Source: Onchocerca volvulus | Lineage: Eukaryota > Nematoda > Chromadorea > Rhabditida > Onchocercidae | Direction: 5' to 3' | NCBI GenBank assembly: GCA_000499405.2 | Contig: HG738138.1 | Location: 10,290,888 to 10,354,887, forward strand | DNA: 64,000 nucleotides | Part shown: positions 29,401 to 42,700 of the stretch, piece after piece | Numbering within the stretch: the stretch's first letter is position 1 | How the letters are laid out: each line of letters opens with the position of its first letter | Program-made: the position numbers and the translations under genes | The notes under the pieces: generated by a model | Seen by the model: only the letters and a program-made list of their open reading frames with translations | Told to the model about the DNA's origin: nothing | Databases searched by the model: none

Positions 29401-32400
29401 CAAAAGAGTTAATCTAATTTCCGTAGGGTAATAAAATGAAGTGGAAGGCTCCATTCTTGAATAGATCAATATTGAAAGCAAAATATTCTTCAGAATTATG
29501 TATCACAGTTAGGGTATCATATCATTATTACTTATTTTTAACTTATGATAAGGATTAGTGAAGCATCAATGTTGTGAAATCAAGAGAATGGCATTAAAAA
29601 AAAAAAAAACGCACTGTTGAGGAAGTTAGGAAAATAACAATTAAAATATACTTGCTAACAATGTTAATTATTAATTTTAATAAGTATTGAGCAATAATAA
29701 AATTGTTTAGGTAGTTTTTGAAATTTTAGTAAAAATGACTACAAAACACAAAAAGAAGAACAGATTAAAATAAGATAAACCAATGCATTGTTCAGTATCA
29801 CTATCCAAGGCGTATCCGGTACCACAGGATAATGTTCGTATACACTTGAATGAGCCAGGAGTATTTAAGCAACGCTGACTTTCCAAACAATCATCTGCTA
29901 GTAGCAAGCATTCATCAATATCTAAGATCAAAAAATCATATGCAGATATCAATAAGAATCGTTAGTTATATTTCAATTTCGAATTTTTTTGAATTTTCAA
30001 AGCGAGTTAACTTTTTTTTTTGTTTTGAAAACTCATAACAATTAAATATGTTTGCATTTGTGATGACGAAGGAATGACTATATTCATCCATCATTAGAGG
30101 TCGATCAGTGATTTAATACCAAAAACCTAATCTATACCTTCACAAAATGCCAATAACATTAATCTGAATGATTTTTTTTCTAATAAACTTAAGTTTTCAT
30201 AACCTAAGAAAGAACAAAAAAAAAAAAAAAAGGTAACCGACATTTTGCATTTTGTGCAAGAAATTACCTACACAAACGGAGCCGATATCGCTCCAGTAGA
30301 AACCCGGTAAGCAGACGCAGGAGAACGATCCAGGTGCATTGAGACAGAGCGAATTAGGTAGTGGGCACACTGAATCCCGTGTATCGCATTCGTTTATGTC
30401 TAGAAGCCTGGCTTCTTGGGTAACAAAAAAGAAATTAATGTAGCTGCCAACTAAAACATTAAAGGGAACATCAAAAAGCAAAAATCTGGAAAGCAAATGG
30501 TAGAAACTGAAAAAAATTTTAATTCGCATAGATTTCAATTCATAAACGAGCAAGTGAAGCAATACCAATGTAGCAATTTTTTTAAAAAGCATTCATCTTA
30601 CTAATAATATTATTACTGAAACATTTAACTTCCACTGTCGATCTCTGATAGTTATTTATGCTTGTGAATATCGCTTTCAAATATCAAAATTGCCTTCCAA
30701 ATTTGCCAATTATTTATTTAAAACAAACTTTTTATATATTAATAGACCAAAAATTTCAAGAATCATATTACTGATAAACGAGATTAGTTTTGGAAGGGAA
30801 AAATTGAGGAATTTTTTTCAAAAACAGGGGAGCATAATATCAAACAAAATGACTTGAGACTTTCATTTAAAAATTGCAAAAGCCGTAAATCTTTTTTTGA
30901 TAAATTTTCTGAGTTTTTTCTAACCTCCCAGGCAAAGATACTTTGAAAAAATCAATCTAAAGAGCAACTGCATAAGGAATGATTTTCTGACAGATCGAAA
31001 TCTGTAATTAACATCTATCTAATCAACAGCTGCAATTTCCAATGTATTGAAATTAGCTAGAAGGCATGCAAAATGCAATGTGCAGACATGCAAAATATGG
31101 CGCGAAATATGCTATTGACAATCACTTTATGATTGGATTTTTGAAAAATTTAAATTTTCTCGAAAATGACGGTTATTTACAACATGGAAGTGCGATAAAT
31201 TAATAGCAACGACAACATTAAAAGAGTAACTCAAAAAAAAAATAAATAAATAAATAATCAAAAATGAAGAAGGAGGCGTAATATTTCAAAGAAATATTAC
31301 CTACGCAGCGTCCTGCAGGTGACACATCCCAACCATCAAGACACAATTTTTCCGTTCCAACTTCTCCTAAGATCACTTGATGCTTCATAGTATTCAATCC
31401 ATGGGCCATTTTCGCTTCCATCAGATTGTATGAACTCATGGTACTATCACTTAGATAACGATCCTCCGTTAAACAACGATATCCCTCACCGATGGTTTTT
31501 TGGTATCGTTCGTTCGGTGCACAACCAGTATTGGTACTCAAGCGGAATTCCCCTATACCACCTGTTCGCAGATGATATATCTCACTTTATTCAAAGATAA
31601 CCAGGAAAAAATAAAAAGAAAAAGAACATATTTCTCAATATAATAAACATTCCCTGATAACGTGTAAGAAGCTTTACAGTACTGTGCCGATAGCTCAATT
31701 GCAATGCAGATAAGCAGTCATTGGGAAATCAGCGTATGCAAAAATGTGCAATAGAAAAGTGCGGCAAAATACCTTTAAGTTCGGCTATACGAAAAAGTTC
31801 GCTAACCAGTACAGGAGTAACCATCCGGTGCTAATTCATATCCAGGATGGCAGGAACATTCTACTGTGGTATCTCCCCGATCCGTACACAAATGTTCACA
31901 TTTTGCTGATGTACAACGATCTCCGACACTTAGAAGATCCACTAAATCCGAATCACCTGAAAGTATTTAACTTTTCTAATGATGCTGGATTTATTTGGAT
32001 GTCAATCTATTGCTTAAATAAACAAAAACAAGCTTGAAGCATAATTTATGCTATTTTCTTGCACATGGAAAATGAAACACAATCACTAATGCTCTAAGCA
32101 CAGCTTCATCAGGATTAAATACTTCATTTATACAACCTGCTAAATTTTTTTTTGACCGAATTTTTGCGAATTGCATTTTTTGAATCCTGATCCAGAGTGA
32201 TGATTTATTGGATCAAAAGTGTGCATTATTTGCACGGTTCATTGTAAATTATTAATTAGAGATTCAGTAATTTCCACAAATGTGTTAATAGAATAATCAT
32301 AAACTTTCATAACGTTGATGCTGCACATCGACTTTTGATCCTGCGTCTTCAGAGCAGCATTGATGAAAGGAACGTAAACATGATGCATCAAAACCACTTG

Positions 32401-33299
32401 GTGCAGTACAGCTTTTATCAGTTCTTAGTAATTCCTTGGCTAACAGGCAACACTCACAACATTCCTATAGTAGTAATAGTCTTAAATTATATATATGAAG
32501 GTAGAAATTGTAATTGAGTATTAAATTTAGCTTGTACGTAAAATTTGTTAGCATTTCATAACAATACATTTGCTAATTCGACAAGTACCTTACGGATTCC
32601 TCCGCCAACGTGATCAAAATTCGATGAGCAGTGATCATCTTTTTTACCCATTTTGATGCCGTAATTGCAACTATGTTCCAACAATGTATCCATGCAGCAT
32701 ATCGATGCTGTCAGGATACAGGTATTCGTCGTTTCGTTGAGCTTTATTTCAGTGCACGATGATGACTGCTCAAAATGTCTCTTGCCACTTGTACAACAAT
32801 GTGATAATTCGCGTGCATCAGTGAAAGCTGTAATTCTTTCTTAACTTATAATCAGATGACATTTCAATTTATATTACTACATTAGGAAAAATCAAGCTTT
32901 AATTTTTGTCATCACACTAAAAAATTGAAGTTTCCAATTTTTGATATCAAATAAATGTAACCTATTGCCACATTAACAAAAAAACTGCGTAGAGAGACGA
33001 ATGTTACCTAAAAGTAGCTGATAAAGATATCCTTATATAGGATAGAGAAATATAGTACGGATGAAATAATTTAGTTTCTTTAATTCGGGGAATAATTTAA
33101 ACCTTTAAATACTATAATCAAACATTCTCTTTTGGCTAATCTCTAACAAAAATAAGCATTTGTTGAAGTGATATCCTATAGAACGATCAGTACTAATAGT
33201 ATGCTATAAAAAGAACAAAAAAACAAAAAACCGTTTGAATTACCTACCAACGACAAATATAAATGCTAGAAATTTTGGGTTTCCGGTCAGTTGTCGCAT
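22525..33299 (-). CDS. fbl-1: Fibulin-1, extracellular matrix glycoprotein
   Basis: Secreted calcium-binding basement-membrane protein. Shared exons (minus): 33299-33248, 32827-32594, 31956-31807, 31561-31301, 30399-30268, 29921-29781, 29318-29133, 28969-28829, 28400-28291, 28111-27964, 27645-27490, 27419-27318 and 27161-27035. The gene then continues into C-type exons (803 aa in all) or D-type exons (773 aa). Every junction keeps phase. The first exon encodes a signal peptide ([17 protein letters not shown]) joined to AFTDA. Next come anaphylatoxin-like CC motifs, a first EGF, a nematode spacer exon, and about nine EGF modules, most opening D(I/V)(D/N)EC, the calcium-binding type. Most EGF exons are phase-1 symmetric. 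The ATG exon is 420 bp upstream of the anaphylatoxin exon. The family's C-terminal fibulin module is present in both forms. Confidence 0.95.
22764..22873. repeat. Tandem duplication of about 55 bp
   Basis: Two adjacent diverged copies beginning TCGATGATTTCCT and ending TATGTAATTTTTTG, inside the last intron of the D-type 3' end of fbl-1 (between 22667 and 23042). Confidence 0.8.
25021..25170. repeat. Nested inverted repeats in the long fbl-1 D intron
   Basis: Arms 25021-25046 and 25077-25102 are complementary over 26 nt with two mismatches, 30 nt apart. Next to them, 25140-25153 and 25157-25170 form a perfect 14-bp palindrome around a 3-nt loop. Both are AT-rich. The pair may be a small foldback element. 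Confidence 0.8.
25989..26829 (-). CDS. fbl-1: Fibulin-1 C-type alternative 3' exons
   Basis: Two exons, 26829-26618 and 26248-25989, encode the C-form fibulin module. The first opens with RCNRL and a Cys-rich start, matching the RCERL beginning of vertebrate fibulin-1C. The last ends KNFPN. The 5' acceptor is in phase 2, matching the AA|GTATGG donor at the end of the last shared exon (27035), and the stop is at 25989-25991. These exons lie directly after the shared EGF exons, so the C form uses the proximal 3' end. Confidence 0.92.
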
Positions 33300-35410
33300 T
33301 GAAAATTCCACAACATCTTGAAATATACATTAAAGTCTTAAATCTCATTAGAATTATTACTCTTCAATGCTAAAGTTTTAGAAATATATACAGCGATCTT
33401 TTATTTCATCGAAAGAAAGCAGTTTTACATTTTACAAGTCGACTACCACATTGTGAACAATTTCTTGTGTTCGAATTTAGTCGGCTAACACAAAGCACAA
33501 TATTTTCGAGATTTATTCATAGTCTTAAGTTAACGTGTTGCATTATACGTCGAACTGACTCCTTCCACAATGCGATGAAATGTGAAATCAAAAAAAAAAA
33601 ATCATGGAAAAGCGAAAATCCGATGTTAAAAAGGAAAGAAAAATAGAAGTTCCACTTTCGGAATATTGAGTAAGTTGTTGTGCAGCGAGGCAGATATTAT
33701 TTGATCAATTAAAAATATAAAACGAAAGAGAAAAGGAAAAACTTGCAAAATTCAATAGATAGTTAGATAGGCTGTGCACATTGCAATGATGCAAATAAGC
33801 AGAAGAAGCGTGAATGTTTGAGATTCTGCGTGCTTTAAGTGTTCCTTCCACTAATGGACCAGCGCTTCCTGCAGCATACAATTGCGAATTAACAGTAAAT
33901 TATTTGATGGTAACATATGTAGCATTAGCAGATGATGATCTATTCAACTTCCAGCTTTCTCCTTCATTTTTTTCCTACTTGAAGTTCAAGCAACGGCGAA
34001 AACAGAGGAACGAATGAGATGAGTGTAAATGATTATTGTGTGTGTCAGGTGTGTATATGTCTACTGCTTGTATGTCCTTTTCTCCAGGTTCGAATATTTT
34101 CTCTAAGCATTCTTGGCATCTGTTTTTCTTCGTTTTATCTTTTTAATCATATCATACCACATGGAGATTCATTTTTTCTCGTTAAAAATTGAGAGAACCA
34201 ACTATTCACATATTGCTTTTACTATTCATTTTGTATTACGATGATAATGTTGATTGATGACATATTATCATTTCACAACTATTTTAGGCTGAATAGAATT
34301 TTCATTTTTTGTACAAATTACGAAAGTATCTCATTACAGAAGCTACTTTCATTGAGTTCTACTATTTTCAGGAAGTACTTTCATTGAGCATTGAGTTCTG
34401 CTCAGTGATGTACTTCTAATTTTTCGCACAAAATAGAAAAGCGACAAATTATGGGAAAAGGTTGCACCAGAAGAAAACGAATCAAGTAATCTGTAGAAAT
34501 AAGAAGGAATATTTTTGTTGTTTAATTTATAAAAGCGAAATCCTGAAATGTTAATAGCTATCACGGCAACGATTGTGTATTAAGGAAAATAATGGCGATT
34601 AGTAAAGAAAATAGAAAAAATTTCAATTTTATAGCTTACTAACATATTTATTCCTAAAACTATAATGTGAAAACCCATTATGTATGTGACGAAAATTTTC
34701 TATATTCAATATATTCTAGCTTCAAATTTTAGATTCAGTGAATAGCAATTCAGCCATTCAAACTTGAATAACAACATTCCGGAATTCATGGTTGTTAGTA
34801 ATATAAGCTGATAGTAGCAGTAGTAATAATAGTAGATATAAAATAAAAAGGGGATAACCCAGATTTAGAGTGTAAAAAACAAGCACTTTAACAACTTTTA
34901 CGGTAAAAACTGTCTAGCAACAAAGATGTGGATGGTAGTAAGTATTGATAACATTGCCCAAAGAACAGAACATTAATTGCCAATCACTTTTTATCAGTTT
35001 AGCAAGCGATTTAGATAATGCATATAGACGCAGCAAAATGTACACATATAAGCATATGTGTACATATATATATTAAACAAATAATGAAATTGAAATCGGA
35101 ACTGAATTAGTGGCAAAATAGAATAGAATATGCATATGGCTTGTAAAATGTAAAATAGATGAGTAGGCAAGGGAAAATATTCCAAGACTGAATAATATTT
35201 GACGAACGTCCCCGAGGGACATATTTCATGCTTTCAGTCTTTAGTACGCTCTATCGATAACTAGCCTTCTCAACAAATGACCAAAAATCTGTAATTTGTT
35301 TTTGTCTCCATCATGAAACTACTGCTTAAAGAATGCTTGATAAATGATAAACTGCCCTAAATAGAACAAGATAAAGAAATAATAATGAAGAAAAATTACG
35401 CACAAATTGA

Positions 35411-35453
35411 GAGATATAGTGCGGTGATATTTTATCTCACCGCACTACATCTC
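35411..35453. repeat. Compact inverted repeat (17-bp stem)
   Basis: Arms 35411-35427 and 35437-35453 pair over 17 bp with one mismatch around a 9-nt loop. The stem core AGTGCGGTGA is GC-rich against an AT-rich background. Confidence 0.85.
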
Positions 35454-36469
35454 CAGTCTAATTCATATTATTCTGTGATTTTTGGATGATCTTAGATTGA
35501 TCAAGAGTGTCAATTTTTATCATAAATTTTTTAATGAAAAAGAATTAGTTTGGATAGAAATCGGCTTTGTGTTTCCGTATGTAATACCTTCTAGTATTAA
35601 TTTGTATAGCATAAGTAAAACTTCTAGTGGATGAAAGATCGATACTGTGGTGTAAAGCTTACCGGAAGGAACCGAATTGCCGGAGCAATAAAAGAATCCG
35701 AATGGAAAATTACCGAAACTAACGACCGTCAAAGCAATTTTCTGGAATGACAGAAAGTGCTAAGCAATATTGAACGTGAAATTTCCAATCACTCTACCAA
35801 CGGTCTAATGTGGCCCAATGAGTATCTAGTGAGTAAGCCAAATTCTACCATAGCCAAGACAAATGCACATGAATAGTCCGATTGATTATGCAAGCTAAAT
35901 TGACATTACTAGATTCACTTTACTCCGTTTCGATCTTTGATCTATTATGGATATTCCAGAAGATTATCATTTTTCACGGCGTCCCACATTCTGAGGCCAA
36001 ACATCAGAGATATGAGGCCGCACTCCGAAACGCGGTCATTTCTTTATATTTGGTGAAGGAGAAGAGAGGAGGGAGGGAAAGAGTAGCGGTTAGGCGATGT
36101 TTTCTGAGGCATCACAAGTCTTTATAGAGGATGTTAAAGACGGTGGGCGTTGTCCGGGGATACGAGATATATCTGTTGCAGGGACAAGACAGTTAGAACC
36201 GAACTGGCTGAATAAAGAAATCGGTCCTGTAAGCAGCTTGGGCATCGTGATGACAACTTTCACGTAGAAATATCGTCTGTTCTAGATTTGTCAAATTTAG
36301 TTTCATCTCTCTCTGTCTCTTCAGCTATTTTTTATAACATCTATTCTGATGGACGAAGGTATTTTGATTTTATTCCAAATTTGAAAAAAATTTGAATACC
36401 GTAACTTACAGCATGATGTAACACTACTTTTATATCAATGTTAAATTTCTGCTAAATTAATTTAAAAAT

Positions 36470-36474
36470 TCCAG
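36470..36474 (+). promoter_or_regulatory. Candidate trans-splice acceptor, RNase H2B gene
   Basis: TTCCAG ends at 36474, seven bases before the ATG at 36482, and no upstream exon is needed. This is the pattern expected for spliced-leader addition in nematodes. Confidence 0.4.
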
Positions 36475-36481
36475 TTTTGTA

Positions 36482-37413
36482 ATGGATTCAGCGGATTCAT
36501 TTTCGGAGTCAGCAGTTGGAGAATCAGGATTAAATAAGAAATGCAAAGAAGAAAGGGCTGAAAGTGATTATTATCAACGGAATGATCAATCCCTTACGCG
36601 ATTTGTTTTATCAAATGGTTCGTTACTTTACCATTGCATCTAGACGTTGCGATTTCTCTTTTAAGGTAAGGTCCGGAAGGTCTTATATTTTATATGAAAA
36701 GAAAAAATGTTATGGAAAGTTGTGAAAGTCAAATGCACCTATTTAAATTTGATGTTCTCCATAAATTTTCTGGTTTATCATATGTTTAAGGTGAACTTTG
36801 CGAGAAACAGCTTCACTTACTTCGTCATCCAAAAACGGGTAATGCAACATTATATGCAATTGGAAATGAGAGAGTTGAAGAATTGCTGAAATTTGATGAT
36901 GGTTTGAGGTATAGCTTGAAAAAGTTGAGATTTGTATAACAGAGGTAATTTTAAAATGAGACAGTGAAGATTGAGTGGTTTAATTTGGTTAATATTTCTA
37001 TTATGGATAGTTTCAAGAAGAAATTCGATCGATATAGAAACATTTCTCCTAATAAAGAATATTGAGAAGAAAAATGATCAGTTTGTCATGTGCATTTATT
37101 TTTTACAGTACAAAATTTTGTCTCAGGTCAGTTTTACTCGGGAATAACGTGGTTAGTAATGGCTCGTTGATTTTATTGGCACCAGTAAATCCCACGTTAT
37201 TATTGCTACCTTATTTGCGAAAGTATGCGAAGGTAATAATTTATAGTTATTTATGAAAACAAGACAATAGTTGAGCATTATCAGGCATCGTTTTTTTTTT
37301 TTAATGTTATTTTCTTCATCACTTTTCCCGGTGGACTGTTTCGGTGTATCCAAAAATAGTTCTTCAGGAAAAGCATGACGATTTATACAAAAAAAGTTAT
37401 ACAAAAAGAAACA

Positions 37414-37485
<72 letters not shown>

Positions 37486-39053
37486 TACAACTACGAAGAA
37501 TTGGTCACTGGTCATATCCACAGATAAATGAAGAAATAAATAACATCAAGCTTCTGTATTTTTAACAAAAGTGGTTGACAAATCAAATATATAAAATGAA
37601 ATATTTTGATCATAGTATAAAAGAACTTGTCTGTCTAGTTTAGTTCGCCCGAACTGTCTTGAACTGTGATAAAAAAATTTTCTGTTGAGCTTAAATCTAT
37701 TTATATGCTTTTTATAGGATGATTACGTATCATTGAAGGACATTTTAGTAGATGATCATTTTCCATCGATAAAATTGCTTGAGAATGTTAAAGCTGTAAA
37801 ATCATCGTTGAGGCAAACTTGTCAGTGTAAGGGTTCGTACACCTTTTAAGTTTTTGTTAATTATTTGCAGTGATTCTTTTTTCTAAGAGCGTGTCTTGGT
37901 TTTCATAATATTATGATATATTTGCTTAAAAAATGCTTAAAAATTGGCAATTCATCTCATATTTAGAGATATCAAATATCGAAACTTATAAATACAGTGA
38001 ATCTTTGCTGGTGGATTATATAATGAGCAAGATAAAGCTAATGAAAAAATCTAATCACTATAGTAAGTTTTTAATAAACTGCATTGTGATTAATTTCATG
38101 AAATGAAAATATTTTTCAAGATCTTAGCAAAATTTGAATTTTTTTTTCTTTTTTTCTTTTAGATTTAGCTCTTCCTTCGGGAAGTTTGCACTTTATTTTA
38201 GATTTTGTTCAAGACTATTTGTAGCTGCATAAATTTTATTTTTTGAAATGCGATTTAGTATGAGCAGGAATCAAATTTCAAGTAATTATGTGGAAGAATT
38301 GTGAAGAAATTAAAAAAAAGCCCTTATGTCCATCAAAAAAGGCATTTAGCTGTTTATAAATAGAGCAATTTGATAATGATTCTCTGCAGTTAGTTTAAAT
38401 GAATGTTTTTTGGAATAACGTGATAGGAGAAGGATAACAGTATGTTACCAGTAATATCTTTATCATCAATCATCTATATCTGTATTATTAAAAACTCATG
38501 TGTATTTTTAATACGAAGAATTCATGAATTCTTCTTGAGAATTCTTTTAAATCAGATTCCGAATATGCTGTATGCGGTATTTTGGAAGAGAACCTTCCAG
38601 TCGATATACTGAAGTTAATAGAAATCGATTTTGTCCGAGAGGAAAATGGGAATACATCAAATAAACGCCAGCATCAGGATTCTGGAAGCAAGGAAGAGAG
38701 AGATGAAATAACTGGAAATGGTATCAGGCCATTACAAGAGACGGTAGGTGATATTGGATGCAATAATTTTCAGCGACGGAAAATTATTTTGGGAATTGAA
38801 CTCATAGAATTTTATCATTGTCAGTTATTATCTTCAGTTTACTTCGGAAACTTTATCAAAAGTCTGCTGTAAAATAGCTTATTGTTCTTAAAATAAGCCT
38901 ATTATGTGATGGCAGTAACTTTATTTTAAATTAGTTGCAGAAATTATGTAAATTAGTTTTACTTTAGTACCTATATTTGATTTTCAGGATTCACTAGCCG
39001 TTCAAAAACAGACGAAATATACCCGCTTGAGAAGTGGCAAAATATTTACTTGA
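36482..39053 (+). CDS. RNASEH2B: Ribonuclease H2 subunit B
   Basis: Accessory subunit of the trimeric RNase H2, which cleaves RNA in RNA:DNA hybrids and starts removal of ribonucleotides misincorporated in genomic DNA. Exons: 36482-36617, 36791-36908, 37127-37232, 37718-37832, 37967-38062, 38556-38743 and 38988-39053, all in phase, encoding 274 residues (human 312). Family blocks: HPKTG..TLYAI in the N-terminal triple-barrel region, the LLAPVNPTLLLLPYL strand-helix (human ATPVDPLFLLLHYL), VDDHFPS, YKYSE, and EYAVCGIL..LP.DI in the C-terminal helical part. The first about 35 residues are a Ser/Glu-rich extension. The C-terminus is short and basic, and I do not see the PCNA-binding motif of the human protein. 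AATAAA lies at 39268-39273. It sits 0.7 kb upstream of msh-2 on the same strand. Confidence 0.92.
37410..37482. repeat. (CA)n microsatellite
   Basis: About 70 bp of CA repeats within the third intron of the RNase H2B gene. It generates Cys/Val and His/Thr pseudo-ORFs that are not coding. Confidence 0.95.
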
Positions 39054-39763
39054 CAGTTACATTCCTGAATTGACTTATTCAAATCATTCATTCATATTTC
39101 CATATGACAGTTGTTATTACATGAAATAGGATTTATTTCTATTTAAGGCTCAAACTTATTGTCTGTTAATTGTTAGATTTTTCTGATTTTTAAAAACGAT
39201 ATATTCCCAAAAACGCTTGATATATCGCTTGATACTGATAAGGGTTATTGACATTTCCTGTTTCAAAAATAAAAATGAACGCTTACGAATGTAAACGTGC
39301 TGTATTAGTTTATTCATTACTTGTTAAGATTTTAGTTCGCTTTGAAGTTTGAGCATTTTCATTTTTTTTCCTTTTTGAATTTCAAATGAACTTGTATGAA
39401 ATATGTGCTGCATCATGCTCTGTATGCTGATATTGGTATATGTTTAGTAGGCCCATACATTATGTAGAAGATGATAAATTTAAAAATATCAGTTGCTAAA
39501 AACATGTCGCAGACATCAGACAATGTATTTTCATTGGTTTCGTGTTTTCTAACAGAATGGGTGCTTTTTGAACAGTGTTGAGTTTCGATACCGATAAATT
39601 GAAAGTGCAATATACGAATCTAAAATGGACCATAAATCTTAATCATAGAAATTTGATATATGCGAGAAGTTAAGTAAATCACTTTATATTAGGAATTATT
39701 CATTCCTGTTTAGGTTAACCTTATGTTCAACATTTTCCGCTACGAATATCGATTACGTACAAC
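39054..39763. other. Spacer between RNase H2B and msh-2
   Basis: 710 bp between stop and next start on the same strand. It contains AATAAA at 39268-39273 and a CCTGTTTAG acceptor-like site ending at 39713, 50 bp before the msh-2 ATG. No ORF is supported. The distance is long for a classical nematode operon but does not exclude one. Confidence 0.5.
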
Positions 39764-42700
39764 ATGGATAGGCTGGATAAAAGTTTGGTGAAAATAATTC
39801 GGAATAAAGCGACTGGGACTGTTGTTATTTTTGAGCGGAACGTGGGTTCTTTTTTGTGCTCATTTTGCTTTTCATATGTTTGGAACTTGAACGAATTCAT
39901 GCTATGATTTTCTGTAGGTGAAAAGCCAGTTTTTTTTTTTTTTTTTTTTTCAGAATATCTTGTGTGTCTCTCAGATAGCATTTAACTTTAGGAATTTTAT
40001 GCTTGCTATGATGACGATGCAGTTTTCATTGCAAACAATGTTTTTTGTAGCGAAGTGGGTCTTCGACGATGTAAAATTGGTGAGTGATAACTTCTCCGAG
40101 TTCATTTTTAGTACGAAAAGTGTTTAGCTAGAGGAAAAAAAAAATTTATATTTATCCTTAAAAAGTGTCATTAGTGCAATTAGAAACAGTGCATTCATTT
40201 CTTGATTAGAAAAACTTCGTAAATAAACAATGGATGCATTTTGATTGATCAATGTTTGTAGGTGAAACCGAATTAATGTATCATGTTTTGAATAATGCGC
40301 AGTATTTACGCGTAATTCACGATGCCATCTTAGTACAACATTATCGTGTGGAAGTATATGCTGCAAATGATGGACAGTGGGAACTTAAAGCGAAGGTGAA
40401 CTTTCTACTGGTTAGGACAAGTTTATTGAATTTTTAAATGCTCGATATTGTTCCAAGAAAACGAGTGAGGAGAATCTGTGAACTTTACTTATCCGCTCAT
40501 ATCTGTAGCAACTATATCAGAATGACAGGAAATTAAGCGAAAGACGGAACACTTCAAATGACATAAGTAAATTATCTGTAACTAAATTTCAGGCTAAATG
40601 CTAAAAAGTATAATAAAGTAACACTTTGTAACATGTAATTAATAATGCAAGTTGCACCTTCATCTATACTTACATATTATCATACTTGCGAATACTTTTC
40701 TAAAATCCCTCTTTCCAGATATTATTTCATCAATTTGAAGAGGAGCAGAAATTTATTTTTTTGAGGGTTCACTAGGATGTTTAAATGATTTTGAAGAAAT
40801 TATTGGTGACAGTGTTGAATTGTACGAGCTGACAACTGTTGTAGCATTAACTGTGACAGAAGGACACGACTCCACCGAAGTACTATTATCTTTTATTCTT
40901 TGTTCTGAACTTCGTGGAACTTCCGATTTCTATATTTTTTAAACATCGAAAAACTCTTTTTGTATATCAGAAATTTCCTTTTCAATTGATGATCAGAACT
41001 AGATTTCCTTGATCCTTTCGAAATTTGAATTTTTTATTCAGTGTTTGGTCTCCGTTGTGTCCTGTAATGCACGAGAAATGCAATTTACAATCGCCGAATT
41101 TCTTGATAATGAGCATTTCGTGAATTTGGAGGTAAACGCAAATGATATCTCTATCAATTAAAATTACCATTGTTTTCAGAAATAGAGTTCTGCTGCTGAT
41201 GTAATCTTAATTCAAATGAGTCACAAAAAATTTTTTATAGAAATGTCTGGCTGCTCTGGTTCCCCGAGAATGTTTGCTGGTTTCGAGTAAAATGGGGATA
41301 TCATCAGTCAATTTATCTGATGAAAATAATAGCCAATTGAATAATGCGCTCAAAAAAGCTGGTATTAGGAAAGAACTTTTTCAGTTTACTGAGCAACTTC
41401 CTGTTACACTTTCTGATCAGATAGCTGAGATGTTTGATCCAAAATATAAAGGTAATCTCTTGAATGAGTTGTTAATTAATTTTTCATTTACTATATGTTA
41501 GAGCCTTTGTCGAAATTCACAGCAGTTGAAATGATGTTGAATGATGTCGGAAAGTGAACGTTATTTTTCAGAGCTTTTGTCGTCTAATAAATTTAGAAGA
41601 GATTAAATCATATTTATATATTTAGAACAGCATAAATGTCCTATTTCATCTTTTGAAAATTAAATCATTCTGTTATCATTGTATTCTTTATTTCCATTAT
41701 CAATAGACATTTCCGTGAAAACTTTACTCTGCGTTTTTTCAGACATTCATCTTTCGAGAGCGCAGAAAAGTTGTATTGTGGGGTTGATTCAGCATTTGCA
41801 TTTAAATGATGATGGAATGAAAATTAGGAAATTTCAATTACGTAATTATAAATCGGCAGGTTACATGTATTTGAATTCTGCTGCTGTTAAAGCTCTCGAA
41901 TTGTTCGGCGCATACCAAGAAGATGGTATCTTTTGTTCTTTTTCACTCGTCTTATTACGTTTGTATAATTGTCCGTTGTAAGATTCTTTTGTTCTCCATT
42001 GCTGTCCGAATAACTGTCTGAAAGTACTGTCCGAATAAAGTACAATAGTAGTATTAAATTTTAGAAGATTTAATGAATGATGGGGGATCGCTTTATGAAT
42101 TATTAAATAAATGTCGCACTTCTCAAGGACAACGCCTTTTACGTAAGTTTTAAGAGTTGTATAATTTGGACCGAAGAAATAGTTTTTTTTTTTTTTTTTT
42201 TCAAACGAAATAAATGTGCATTTTTTTACAATCGTTTCAAGCTATGGTAAACATAATTTTATTGTTTTCAAGATATAATTTTAGGTGATTGGATACGGCG
42301 ACCTTTACATGATATACGTAAAATTAATGAACGGTTGGATGTAGTTGAGGCTTTTGTTAATGATTCATCGTGTCGTGCTATACTTCATGAAGACATTTTA
42401 CGTCGAATACCTGATATTGTAGCAATTACCAGAAAAATAGTGCAAAAAAAGGCAGGCTTGCAGGTTCTGATAAGTTTTTCTTATAACTCATGCAAATTTT
42501 CCATACTTTCTTTTTTTTTCGTTGGAAGTGAGTTCTGATATCTGAGAAAGAGGAAACGAAATAGCTGGAATTGTTGCCCAAAAAAAAGGGGTCAATTATT
42601 GATAATTTTTATAGGAAATTAAAAGGAATGACATCAATTTGTTTAAAGGAATGTTACCGGTTGTATCAGGTCATCCGTCTGCTGAAAAGATTCCATCAAG

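Larger units (their letters stand above)
33300..36481. other. Divergent intergenic spacer between fbl-1 and the RNase H2B gene
   Basis: About 3.2 kb upstream of both genes, with no ORF I can support. It holds a GC-containing hairpin at 35411-35453 and a purine-rich, relatively GC-rich block around 36050-36240. Promoters of both genes should lie here. Confidence 0.5.

Noticed and set aside
33760..33850. Hydrophobic minus-strand stretch resembling a fibulin signal peptide
   Set aside because: No in-frame ATG upstream. The exon at 33299-33248 gives a phase-correct signal peptide.
34080..34100. GGTTCGAAT, resembling a tRNA T-loop box
   Set aside because: No matching A box, acceptor stem or anticodon arm at the right distance. 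No tRNA was found in the window.
37153..37565. Long Cys/Val and His/Thr frames on both strands
   Set aside because: They are translations of a (CA)n microsatellite inside an RNase H2B intron.
38162..38224. Possible extra exon of RNase H2B after a TTTTTAG acceptor
   Set aside because: It is in phase but stops after about 20 codons and would remove the conserved C-terminal block. The 38556 exon aligns to the family instead. A rare alternative end is not excluded.
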